The translations under genes were made by a program, and so were the position numbers. DNA of 64,000 nucleotides from CAVZBW01 sp963773635 (GTDB taxonomy: Bacteria > Actinomycetota > Acidimicrobiia > Acidimicrobiales > RAAP-2), in NCBI GenBank assembly GCA_963773635.1, contig CAVZBW010000002.1:1054001-1118000 (forward strand), read 5' to 3'. Below the pieces are notes generated by a model. That model ran no database searches. It saw only the letters and a program-made list of their open reading frames with translations, and was not told where the DNA came from. The stretch's first letter is position 1; every line of letters starts with the position of its first letter. Below are positions 46,683-53,823 of the stretch, one piece after another.

Positions 46683-47222
46683 ATGAAGCCCCGCATCCAT
46701 GTGGTCACGCTCGCAGTAGCGGATCTTGCCCGGTCGCTCGCCTTCTACCGCGATGGCCTCGGTTTGGAGACCGATGGGTTGATCGGCACCGAATATCCGG
46801 GCGACGAGACCACCCCGGATGGAACGACTGTGGTGTTCCAGCTCGGCGGCGGGCTCTTCCTGGCCTTGTTCCCGCGCACCGAGCTGGCGAAGGACGCCCG
46901 CCTCCCGATCACTCCGGGCAAGCCGGGCAAGCCGGGCAAGCCGGGCAAGCCGGGCAAGCCGGGCAAGCCGGGCAAGCCGGGCAAGCCGGGCAAGCCGGGC
47001 AAGCCGGGCAAGCCGGGAGAGTTCAGCATCGGCCACGCGGTCGCGAGCCGAGCCGAGGTGGATGAGCTCATCACGCAGGCCGAGACGGCCGGTGCCTCGG
47101 TAGCCGAGGGGCCTCGCGACCGGCCCTGGGGGATCTACTCGGGGTACTTCCAAGATCCCGACGGTCACCTCTGGGAGATCCTCTGGAACCCCGGCCTCGA
47201 CTTCGACCTCGACGCACCCTGA
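46683..47222 (+). CDS. VOC/glyoxalase-like protein with a collagen-like (PGK)11 insertion
   Basis: 179 residues. Normal VOC N-terminal half MKPRIHVVTLAVADLARSLA, YRDGLGLETDG and C-terminal half GIYSGYFQDPDGHLWEILWN with the metal-site Glu. Between them, at a loop where relatives carry only a short Pro/Gly stretch, a run of eleven Pro-Gly-Lys triplets is inserted, followed by PGEFSIGHAVAS. ATG 46683 has GGAGG nine bases upstream; ATG 46641 is an alternative. The insertion adds a long, positively charged, collagen-like or unstructured loop to a fold that otherwise looks intact. Confidence 0.88.
   Translation: MKPRIHVVTLAVADLARSLAFYRDGLGLETDGLIGTEYPGDETTPDGTTVVFQLGGGLFLALFPRTELAKDARLPITPGKPGKPGKPGKPGKPGKPGKPGKPGKPGKPGKPGEFSIGHAVASRAEVDELITQAETAGASVAEGPRDRPWGIYSGYFQDPDGHLWEILWNPGLDFDLDAP
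46914..47017 (+). repeat. Tandem repeat of 9 bp, eleven exact units
   Basis: CCGGGCAAG repeats eleven times without a mismatch from 46914 to 47012, then CCGGG. The array keeps the frame (one Pro-Gly-Lys per unit). The exactness suggests recent slippage expansion, and copy number is likely to vary between strains. Confidence 0.97.
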
Positions 47223-47241
47223 ACCGCCTGTTTGGGCTCCC

Positions 47242-47649
47242 TTAGGCAGCGCTGGTGGCGGCGGACGGCCATCCGGCGGTCGCCAGCTTCGTGAGCCGAC
47301 GCCCAAGCTCGCCCAAACCCCGGGTGGTCACGTAGTCGCGGGCCCCTGCGCCGATCGCCCGTCGGGCGGTATCCCGATCGGGCAGGCCATCGGGGTCGAC
47401 GACCACGATGTCGGAATTGGGGAAGAGGGCCTGCAGCGCCCGGAGGGCCTGTGGGCTGCACGGCGGCACGAGCACCAGCGCGGCGTCGGCCGGAGCCTGG
47501 CGGATGTCCTCGAGCTCATAGCCCGGGCCCATCGCCTCGGCCATCGTCTGACGTTGCTCGGCGCTCAGCGGGAATCCGACGGCCACCACCTCCGGACCCA
47601 CCGATTCTCCCCGCCTCTGGTCGGTCTCGACTGCGCTGACGGTCGTCAT
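47242..47649 (-). CDS. Hypothetical receiver-like protein, 135 aa
   Basis: MTTVSAVETDQRRGESVGPE then DAALVLVPPCSPQALRALQA and IVVVDPDGLPDRDTARRAIG, a layout that resembles a response-regulator-like alpha/beta fold without the usual phosphorylated Asp at strand 3. GGAGGCGCAGGA is upstream of the ATG. Function unknown. Confidence 0.6.
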   Translation of the reverse strand: MTTVSAVETDQRRGESVGPEVVAVGFPLSAEQRQTMAEAMGPGYELEDIRQAPADAALVLVPPCSPQALRALQALFPNSDIVVVDPDGLPDRDTARRAIGAGARDYVTTRGLGELGRRLTKLATAGWPSAATSAA

Positions 47650-47772
47650 TCCTGCGCCTCCCACTGGCTGATTTGTTGCACCTCCCATGGTGCAGAACCA
47701 AAGCCAACGCCCGATGAGATGCAGCTAAGAAGATGATCAACCTTGGGTAGCTCCAGGGATACTCGGGTCCGA

Positions 47773-48195
47773 TCAGTGTGCGTGAGCCTCGTCCAGTGGC
47801 TTGCCCACAAGTCTCCCGGCGACGACGCTCGAGAAGCTTGGGCATTCGAACAGGTTTTGGTGCCGACACTGCAGCGAGTGTTGGAGCGCGACCCGTGCGA
47901 CCTGAGCCCTGACGATGCGCCCATCCAGCTCCTTGACCTTGTGATGGGCCAGGTCCCGCCACTCCTCAGGCGACGTGGAGGCGATGAGCGTCTTGATCTC
48001 CGAGAGCGAGAAACCCACGTCACGGAGAAGCAGGATCATGCCCAGGTGCTCGACGACCGACCGGTTGTAGCGCCGCTTGCCGGATACCCTCGAAGCCGGG
48101 GGAATCAGACCGAGTTCCTCGTAGTAGCGCAAGGCCGACGGGGCGATGCCGGTGCGGTTCGCAAGCTCGCCAATGCTGAGCGTCTGCTCGGGCAT
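47773..48195 (-). CDS. MerR-family transcriptional regulator
   Basis: 140 residues. LSIGELANRTGIAPSALRYY and RRYNRSVVEHLGMILLLRDV are the MerR HTH and wing, then an effector region ending HSLQCRHQNLFECPSFSSVV, with two cysteines that may bind a metal or thiol ligand. The palindrome at 48203-48216 lies directly upstream of its start, as expected for an autoregulated MerR gene. Confidence 0.88.
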   Translation of the reverse strand: MPEQTLSIGELANRTGIAPSALRYYEELGLIPPASRVSGKRRYNRSVVEHLGMILLLRDVGFSLSEIKTLIASTSPEEWRDLAHHKVKELDGRIVRAQVARVALQHSLQCRHQNLFECPSFSSVVAGRLVGKPLDEAHAH

Positions 48196-48202
48196 CTTGA
48201 CA

Positions 48203-48216
48203 TCAAGTGTACTTGA
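48203..48216. promoter_or_regulatory. Palindromic operator upstream of the MerR gene
   Basis: TCAAGT-GT-ACTTGA, arms of 6 bp with a 2-bp centre, 7 bp before the MerR start codon. It is the only near-perfect dyad there and fits a MerR operator. Confidence 0.65.
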
Positions 48217-48559
48217 AGTAGTTCACTCGATCTCATGCGGACGGAAGCTCGGCGACTGTAGGGTCCCGCCGTACTTGGCCAAACGGCCGAAGAGTTGGCC
48301 ACCCGGTGGCCAACTGGCCAATTCTCTCTGGATGTGCCCCAAAGGGGGACTGTGCGCCGCCGGTCGGCGAATGACACATGTGCCACTTGTGAGACGTCAA
48401 TGGAGATGTCCATTCGGCACTCCTTTTGAAATGTCCAGCAAATGTCCAAAGCGACATTCATCTTGTCCAAAGTCCCTCCTACTGTTGGTGCGGTGAGTAG
48501 CCAGCTCGGCTGATACTCGTAGCTCCGAAACGAGCTCACCGATGCGCAGCCGGCATGTC
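48217..48559. other. Non-coding region with a 10-bp perfect dyad and four TGTCCA repeats
   Basis: No gene is supported in these 343 bp. AGTTGGCCAC (48293-48302) pairs with GTGGCCAACT (48306-48315), flanked by further TTGGCCA copies. Farther on, ATGTCCA occurs at 48406, 48431 and 48442 and TTGTCCA at 48463, spaced 25, 11 and 21 bp, close to helical turns. CACATGTG is also present (about 48376-48383). Looks like a regulatory stretch or the scar of lost genes. Confidence 0.5.
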
Positions 48560-48667
48560 CTAGACCACGCGCCCGTCGGCGTTCTTGATGATCATCGGGT
48601 CGAGTTTGGCGATGAAGTTGCGATCAGAGTTCTCGAAATCAGTCTGGTCGTTGAAGTCGGCAGGCAT
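48560..48667 (-). pseudogene. 35-codon N-terminal fragment of an alkylsulfatase-like protein
   Basis: ATG 48667, with AAGGACGAG upstream, reads MPADFNDQTDFENSDRNFIA then KLDPMIIKNADGRVV and TAG. The block DFxNxDRxFIAxLDPMIIKNADGRVV is the N-terminal signature of the MBL-fold linear primary-alkylsulfatases (SdsA/BDS1 type), where V-W would follow; here the Trp codon is TAG. The following sequence no longer matches, so this is a stub left after deletion, or a short ORF kept for another reason. Confidence 0.6.
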
Positions 48668-48783
48668 GGGTCTCGTCCTTCGTTATCCGCATCAGCCCCT
48701 GCCCAGTGAGGCTGGGACCTCTCGGAACCGTCGCCGTCGGTGAGCCGATGGCGAACTCCGCCTTCCGGCCTCCGGGCAGATGC

Positions 48784-49374
48784 TCAGATCTTCTTCAGCG
48801 TGCGGGCATGGAGGCTCACGACTATTTCGACGATGCCATAAACGATCATCCCCAGCCCAATGATGACGCACATGATCGACAGGGACAGCGAAGGGTAGAC
48901 GAGGCACAGAATGCCGACGACCATCGCTATGCACCCCAGTATCACAATCGGCCAACTGACTTCACCTTCCTTCGCGCTGAAGCCGTAAAGGACCTGCGCA
49001 ACGCCACCGACAGTCCAGAAGATGCCGACAATGAACCCCAGAACGGCAACGGTCGCCTTCGTGTGGAACAGCACGAGAAGTGCGATGAGGATTGCAAGGA
49101 TTCCAACGACTAAGAGTCCGGTCCGCTCACTTGCAGCACCGATCGCCTGGACTAGCCGGACGATGCCGAGGATCAGAAGCCAGATACCGAAGATCACAGC
49201 GATCGCATGTACGGACTTGCCGGGCTTGAACGTCAGGACCACGCCGAAGACGATCGTGATGATGCCCAACAAGGCCAGCAACCACCACTCTCGCCCGACA
49301 GACTTGATAGTTGCAGCCAAATCGGGTGTATCCGTGTTTGAGATGGTCCTTCCTCCTCCGTGTGAAACAATCAC
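48784..49374 (-). CDS. HdeD-like membrane protein (DUF308)
   Basis: About 186-196 residues with six hydrophobic helices (WWLLALLGIITIVFGVVLTF, VLGFIVGIFWTVGGVAQVLY and more), typical of the HdeD acid-resistance family. The start is odd: the only good site, GGAGGAGGAAGG, is followed three bases later by ATC (49344), not by ATG or GTG; GTG 49374 lies upstream of that site. A rare ATC start or a base error are both possible. Confidence 0.8.
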   Translation of the reverse strand: MIVSHGGGRTISNTDTPDLAATIKSVGREWWLLALLGIITIVFGVVLTFKPGKSVHAIAVIFGIWLLILGIVRLVQAIGAASERTGLLVVGILAILIALLVLFHTKATVAVLGFIVGIFWTVGGVAQVLYGFSAKEGEVSWPIVILGCIAMVVGILCLVYPSLSLSIMCVIIGLGMIVYGIVEIVVSLHARTLKKI

Positions 49375-49414
49375 CCAGTCGTGACTCGTATAACAGCTCG
49401 AGTCTCGGGTGACC

Positions 49415-50879
49415 TCAGATGCCGGACTCGGCGGTCAGCCGTCCCGATGCAACCGCGTCAACGAGGGCCTTGTGGTCGAGTTCGTTCTGATCGGCGTAAG
49501 CCGTGGCGAACTGGGTGATGGCCTTGTCGAAGACGTCCGAGTTGCCGAGGTAAGCGGCGATGGCGATCCGGTCGCCGGACCGGGCGTGGGCTCGGGCCAA
49601 CGTCCAGCCGCAGAGTTCGCCGTAGATCCGCATTCCCCGCGGTATCAGGGCCTCAATGGCTATGGAGTATTTCCAGTCCCGCAGCTGACGGATATAGAAG
49701 TCGTGAGGATGGCCGTCCAGGCCAATCTCGTTGCGCTGCCAGCCCAAGAAGATGTCGCTCGTCGCCTGCATCAGCCGTTGGCCCGCGACCACCCGCTGGC
49801 CCATGTTGTTGTACTTGCTCGCGCCAACGAACCGGCTGAGCACGGACGCTTCAGCCTCCTTCACCTGCAAGAACAGCGGGTCGGATTCATTGCGGCCGAG
49901 CATCAGGATGATCCAGCAGCGGGTGCCGACGCTGCCGACCCCGACGACCTTGCGTGCTATGTCGGCGACCTCGTACTGCTCGAGCAGGTACCGGCGGTCC
50001 GTTTCCAGTGTCCGCCGGTAGCTGGCGACCAGGCCGGCCAGCCGCTCCCGGAAGGCGGACAGCTCCTGCTCCTTGGTGAGCAGCTCCTCCATCGGTACCA
50101 GGAGCGGAGGGTCGGAGATGATCCGCGGCCGGCCGTCCACGATGCGGGTCAGCTTGGCCACTTCCTGCATACTGTCTCGGGTCCGCGCCGTGGCCATGCC
50201 CTTGTCCAGCATCTTGCGCTGGCGCGCCTTCATCTGCGAGTCGAACTGGGCCTGCAATTCGGCGATGTCCGCATGCGCGTACCAAACGTCCAGGTTGGTC
50301 ATCGAGGCGAAGGCGCGGATCGCCTGTCGGTAGCTGGCCACGGCGGCCGCGACGATCTGTCGGCGGTCCTTGGCGGCGAAACCGTTGCCGCGTCCCGCTA
50401 CCTCCAGGCTCGCCGCCAACCGCTTGACATCCCACTCCCAGGGCCCGGGCGTCGTCTCGTCGAAGTCGTTGACGTCGAACACCAGGCGCCGCTCGGCCGA
50501 GCCAAAGATCCCGAAATTCGCCAGGTGCGCATCTCCGCAGGCCTGCACCGCCAGCCCGGAGGCGGGAGTATGGGAAAGATCACTGGCCATCGGTAAAGCC
50601 GCGCCGCGGAAGAAGGTAAACGGGGACACCATCATTCGGCCCCGCCGGATGGGCACCAGTTCCGGCACCCGCGACTTCGCCTGCTCTTCCAGCAGGGCGA
50701 CAGGGTCCGGCCTGCCCGGCGGCGGGTCGAACATCGCATGACTGTCCCGAGGCACTTCAGCCCGCGGCAACTTTTCCCCGGGCAGCACGCTCCGCTGGCG
50801 TCATCCGCACCAGGCCCGACTCCAGCTGATACCGCAACGTACCCCGAGGCGGAGCTTCGGTCATCTGCACACTCATCAT
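49415..50879 (-). CDS. DUF2252 family protein, one-base frame break near 50769
   Basis: Family marks RPDPVALLEEQAKSRVPELV, MMVSPFTFFRGAALPMASDL and VQACGDAHLANFGIFGSAER then FDVNDFDETTPGPWEWDVKR, a kinase-like ATP-binding fold related to aminoglycoside phosphotransferases (HGD replaced by CGDAHLAN). The true N-terminus is in another frame: MMSVQMTEAPPRGTLRYQLE then MTPAERAARGK from ATG 50879, joining the main frame after the GGGGAAAAG stretch near 50769. Joined length about 487 residues. GGGAGGAGCC precedes the start. Function of the family is unknown; it occurs with stress genes. Confidence 0.85.
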
Positions 50880-50962
50880 CGGCTCCTCCCTGGCCCCGAA
50901 CGAACGACGGGCCGAGCTTCTGACACACGGCCGTCAGCAGCGACACCCTCTTGCGACCTCAC
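50876..50962 (-). CDS. 28-residue upstream ORF of the DUF2252 gene, behind the dyad
   Basis: GTG 50962 reads MRSQEGVAADGRVSEARPVV and ends in TGA at 50876-50878, overlapping the ATG of the DUF2252 gene (ATGATGA). It starts exactly 16 nt after the dyad at 50979-51009, and its first residues resemble the start of the small protein at 59306 (MKAQEGAAY). Probably a leader ORF or a shortened relative of that protein; translation would couple to DUF2252. Confidence 0.5.
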   Translation of the reverse strand: MRSQEGVAADGRVSEARPVVRSGPGRSR

Positions 50963-50976
50963 CTCTTCAGGCAACT

Positions 50977-51011
50977 CCCGAACCGGGTGAGCTGTCCTCA
51001 CCCGGTTCGGG
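50977..51011. promoter_or_regulatory. Conserved dyad element, copy A
   Basis: CCCGAACCGGGTGAG (50977-50991) and CTCACCCGGTTCGGG (50997-51011) are perfect 15-bp inverted repeats around CTGTC. The inner 31 bp recur with one mismatch at 59259-59289 in the opposite orientation. It can be an operator or, if transcribed, a strong hairpin in the 5' leader. Confidence 0.85.
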
Positions 51012-51054
51012 TGGATACGAACCTGCTTGCGGAGAGTCGCGCGGTTAGCTATAG

Positions 51055-51138
51055 CTAGCACCCGCCGCCAAGGGGATCTGCGGTCGGTGAGAGGGCCACC
51101 GCCGCCACCGACAAGAGGCGTGCTGGTCGATTGGCCAT
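51055..51138 (-). CDS. 27-residue peptide with a strong ribosome-binding site
   Basis: GGAAGGAGACAGGCC precedes ATG 51138. The peptide MANRPARLLSVAAVALSPTA then DPLGGGC has a basic start, a short hydrophobic middle and a Gly-Gly-Gly-Cys end. Its stop codon lies in TAGCTATAGCTA (51046-51057), a perfect 12-bp palindrome. It may be a leader peptide, a small membrane peptide or nothing; the good site is the only support. Confidence 0.4.
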   Translation of the reverse strand: MANRPARLLSVAAVALSPTADPLGGGC

Positions 51139-51241
51139 GGCCTGTCTCCTTCCCGGCCCCAGCCGGAAAACGGCGGCGAGTGGCCCGGGTTCAGCGGTCA
51201 GGATTGCCGTTTCGGCACCCACACCCGTGGGCCCGACCAAC

Positions 51242-51844
51242 TCATTCCTGACGGGGGCTGGAACGTCGAAACAGCATCCGCGCGATCTTGTGGAACGGCA
51301 CGATCGCGTACACAGCGGTGCCGGCGTACAACGCCACTGCCAGGTCGGGGAGGACGAGCCCGATGACGATCGCGATCACATATGCGATGACGACGGAAAC
51401 ACGTTTGCTCCGGTCGCTTTGCAGCTCGTCGTCGTCTGGGTGCCGCGAGTAGAGGTGCTCGTGCCGTGAATACGCGTCCAGGGCGGACCCGAGGAGCCGG
51501 ATCGCCAGGAGCGTGAGCCCGTACATGGTGACGAACACCCGCTGGCTGGAGGTGTGATACAGAGCGTCTGCAACGAGCCGGGTCGGGAACGGCAGAAAGA
51601 CCACCGCGAGTAAAGCGAGCAAGTTGAGCCGCAGGAGAACCGGATCGGTCCGTTCGAGCCGGTTGGTCAATCCCGTATGGGCCAGCCACGCAGTGCCGAT
51701 CGTCAGGAAGCTGATGATGTAGGCCACGAAGGCGGGCCAGGCATGAAGGACCTGCTGCAGCGCTGTGTCGGGTGGACGAAGCGCAAGGTCGACTACGAGC
51801 AGCGTCGCGGCGAATCCGAATACGCCGTCGCTGAATGCTTCCAT
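51242..51844 (-). CDS. TMEM175-family (DUF1211) potassium channel protein, 5' end separated by an ISL3 element
   Basis: About 200 residues from ATG 51844: MEAFSDGVFGFAATLLVVDL holds the FSD filter motif of bacterial TMEM175 channels, then AYIISFLTIGTAWLAHTGLT and four more helices. The insertion at 51857 cut off the first about 15 codons (now at 53299-53348). The remaining gene still starts at a conserved Met just before the filter, so it may work if transcribed from the element. Confidence 0.85.
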   Translation of the reverse strand: MEAFSDGVFGFAATLLVVDLALRPPDTALQQVLHAWPAFVAYIISFLTIGTAWLAHTGLTNRLERTDPVLLRLNLLALLAVVFLPFPTRLVADALYHTSSQRVFVTMYGLTLLAIRLLGSALDAYSRHEHLYSRHPDDDELQSDRSKRVSVVIAYVIAIVIGLVLPDLAVALYAGTAVYAIVPFHKIARMLFRRSSPRQE

Positions 51845-51848
51845 ACGG

Positions 51849-51856
51849 CCTTTGTC
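51849..51856. repeat. Target-site duplication, left copy (CCTTTGTC)
   Basis: CCTTTGTC directly borders the left end of the ISL3 element; the same 8 bp follow the right end at 53299-53306. Eight base pairs is the duplication made by ISL3-family insertion. Confidence 0.95.
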
Positions 51857-53298
51857 GGCCCTACGCGACCAACCTGGGACGGCCTCGCAATCGCGTGACC
51901 GGTTGAGTCTTCCATGACACGCCGGCAGCGAGCAGCAGACGCAGCCGGTAGTTGTCGAAGCTGCGGAAGCCCCGGCCGCAACGCTTCACGGCCTTGACGG
52001 TGAGGTTGACTGCCTCAGTGGGTCCGTTCGAGGCGCCAGTGCTGTGGTGAGCAAGGATCTCGGTCTTCCAGCGGCTGAGTGTTCGACCGAGACGCTGCAC
52101 TTCGGGCACCGAGGAGCCCTTGCACCATTCGAGGGTGTCGTCGAGCCGGACCCGGGCCTGGTCAAGGTCGTCGGTCAGGTAGATGTCGCGCACCTTCTCC
52201 TTGGCGCTCCACGTGTCGGTCACCTCGTCGATGGAGTCACCGAGTTGCAGGGCCCCTCGGAGGCGCTCCCATCCCCGCTCGTCGAGCCGTTCGGCTCCCA
52301 CGAGCAGAAGCTTGCGGACGTCGTAGAGAGGATCACCCTGCCAACCGCGGCGCTCGAAGGTGGCCTGCTGGACGCGCTGACGACAGCGGGTGACCGCCTG
52401 GTTGGCCAGGCGCACCACGTGGAAGGGGTCCACCACGAGGGTCACGTCACGCCAGGGCGAGGGACGCAGGCTGAAGGGGTCACTGCGGGTCACCGCCGAG
52501 CGGTAACTCTCGTGGGGGTCGATAGAGACCACCTCGATCTGGGTCAACCACGACGCTGACTGCATGGCCATCCACCTGCGCAGATCCTTGGCGTCGCGAC
52601 CCTCGAACACGTCGAGGAGCGCCCCGGTCCCGACGTCCACCACGCCGGTGACGAACGACCTTCGGCGCTTCCGGCGGGCGTGGAGGAACACGGTCTCGTC
52701 GAGACCAACCATGGTGACGCCCTCGGTGCGGGCCGGATCGTCGAGGAGCGCTCCACCGACGTCGGTCACGCAGCGCCAGGCGGTCGACCAGGTAACGCCG
52801 AGGCGCCGGGCCTCCTGGGCAATCGACGAGATCTCCTGACCGACCCGTCGGCAGGTCTCCTCTCTCGCCCGGTTGGTGAGCACCCGGCGGGGTTCGGCCA
52901 ACCAGGAGCGCTCGGTCCACGTCTTGACCGAGCATCGGCGATTCGCACAAGCCCAGATGCGCTTGCGCCACCGCAGCACGACCGGCCGCGTGCCCGCCGG
53001 CAGATCCCGCAGCGTCACCGTCCGGCGGTCCTTGGCCCGGGCCGGCTGGCCACACCTCGAGCACCGGGCCCAAGTGGCGACGGTCTCGATAACGTTCACC
53101 AGCTCACCGTCAAGCTCTTCGCTGCCGATCACCCTGAAGTCGCGCAGGGCCAACAACGCGACGGTAGGTTCGTCTCCCACAGGGGCCTCTCCTCTCGTAG
53201 CCGTCAGACAGCCACGAGATTGGCGAGGCCCCTGCCTCATGTGGTGGACCTACACCGGGATGTTCAGGGGTGTCGTCCCAGGTTCAACGCGATGGGCC
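51857..53298 (-). mobile_element. ISL3-family insertion sequence, 1442 bp, complete
   Basis: The ends GGCCCTACGCG...CCTGGGACG (51857-51881) and, inverted, GGCCCATCGCG...CCTGGGACG (53274-53298) match at 20 of 25 positions. It carries a single transposase gene and is bordered by exact 8-bp direct repeats, so the boundaries are certain to the base. The unbroken repeats and open transposase frame show a recent insertion, into codon 16 of a TMEM175-type gene. Confidence 0.95.
51861..53180 (-). CDS. ISL3-family transposase
   Basis: About 439 residues from GTG 53180 (GAGAGGAGAGG upstream); the frame is open to ATG 53240. N-terminal zinc-binding CSRCGQPA and WACANRRCSVK, then the DDE core: VGLDETVFLHARR, VSIDPHESYRSAV, LVVDPFHVVRLANQAV and the C-terminal SNGPTEAVNLTVKAVKRCGR with the catalytic Glu. 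Full length, no stop, so probably active. Confidence 0.95.
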   Translation of the reverse strand: MGDEPTVALLALRDFRVIGSEELDGELVNVIETVATWARCSRCGQPARAKDRRTVTLRDLPAGTRPVVLRWRKRIWACANRRCSVKTWTERSWLAEPRRVLTNRAREETCRRVGQEISSIAQEARRLGVTWSTAWRCVTDVGGALLDDPARTEGVTMVGLDETVFLHARRKRRRSFVTGVVDVGTGALLDVFEGRDAKDLRRWMAMQSASWLTQIEVVSIDPHESYRSAVTRSDPFSLRPSPWRDVTLVVDPFHVVRLANQAVTRCRQRVQQATFERRGWQGDPLYDVRKLLLVGAERLDERGWERLRGALQLGDSIDEVTDTWSAKEKVRDIYLTDDLDQARVRLDDTLEWCKGSSVPEVQRLGRTLSRWKTEILAHHSTGASNGPTEAVNLTVKAVKRCGRGFRSFDNYRLRLLLAAGVSWKTQPVTRLRGRPRLVA

Positions 53299-53306
53299 CC
53301 TTTGTC
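53299..53306. repeat. Target-site duplication, right copy (CCTTTGTC)
   Basis: Right-hand copy of the 8-bp duplication that proves the position of the ISL3 insertion; identical to 51849-51856. Confidence 0.95.
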
Positions 53307-53348
53307 AAGCGATCGGCGTCTTTGCGGCTTCTCTCCGTCAGTTGGCAC
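53299..53348 (-). pseudogene. Severed N-terminal codons of the TMEM175-type gene
   Basis: If the ISL3 element and one duplication are removed, GTG 53348 reads MPTDGEKPQRRRSLDKGRME, with ATG 51844 in frame after CCGT. The basic sequence before FSD is usual for TMEM175 N-termini. The start itself has no strong ribosome site, so its exact position is uncertain. Confidence 0.65.
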
Positions 53349-53462
53349 GGCAGCTGTCTGACTCGCGGCGGCTATTCCACGTCAATCGCCGCAACTGAGC
53401 GCCTGGCACTGTCACCAAATCGATTGCTCGCTGGCGCAGCAGTGAGTCGGTGGACCCTCGGC

Positions 53463-53681
53463 CTAGACGTCTGCAGGACGGGTCAGGATGTAGAGCAATG
53501 CACCGAAGAGGGGAATGAACAGGATCACTATCGTCCATAGGAGTTTCGCGAATCCACTGTGGTCCCGCCGGCGGAAGTTGTCGATGAAGCACCAGATGAT
53601 CAAGAAGACGAGGAGGAAAAGGCCGGCGAACATCAACAGCGACCACAAGATGCTCAGCAATGGATACGTGTAGGCAATCAC
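53463..53681 (-). CDS. Small membrane protein, PLDc_N type
   Basis: 72 residues from GTG 53681 (GAGGGG upstream). Two hydrophobic helices: LWSLLMFAGLFLLVFLIIWC and LLWTIVILFIPLFGALLYIL, separated by IDNFRRRDHSGFAK, the phospholipase D N-terminal-like pattern. Often found near stress genes; function unknown. Divergent ends with the ISL3-split region. Confidence 0.8.
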   Translation of the reverse strand: MIAYTYPLLSILWSLLMFAGLFLLVFLIIWCFIDNFRRRDHSGFAKLLWTIVILFIPLFGALLYILTRPADV

Positions 53682-53823
53682 GGTGTCCCCTCTGTAACGT
53701 TCGTCAACGCAGAAACCCAAGTGGCCTCGGAACTAGGGACGACGGCCCCCGAAAGCACAAGGGCTACTGGGGGGTCGCTGCGCCGGTCCCTCGAGGTGCC
53801 GTCGACGTTGATGACGGTTCTCA

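Noticed and set aside
46914..47012. CRISPR-like array
   Set aside because: Units are 9 bp, contiguous and in frame, without spacers; no cas genes in the window.
46745..47074. Collagen-like GLP repeats on the minus strand
   Set aside because: They are the reverse reading of the CCGGGCAAG array; the plus frame has the VOC domain on both sides and a ribosome site.
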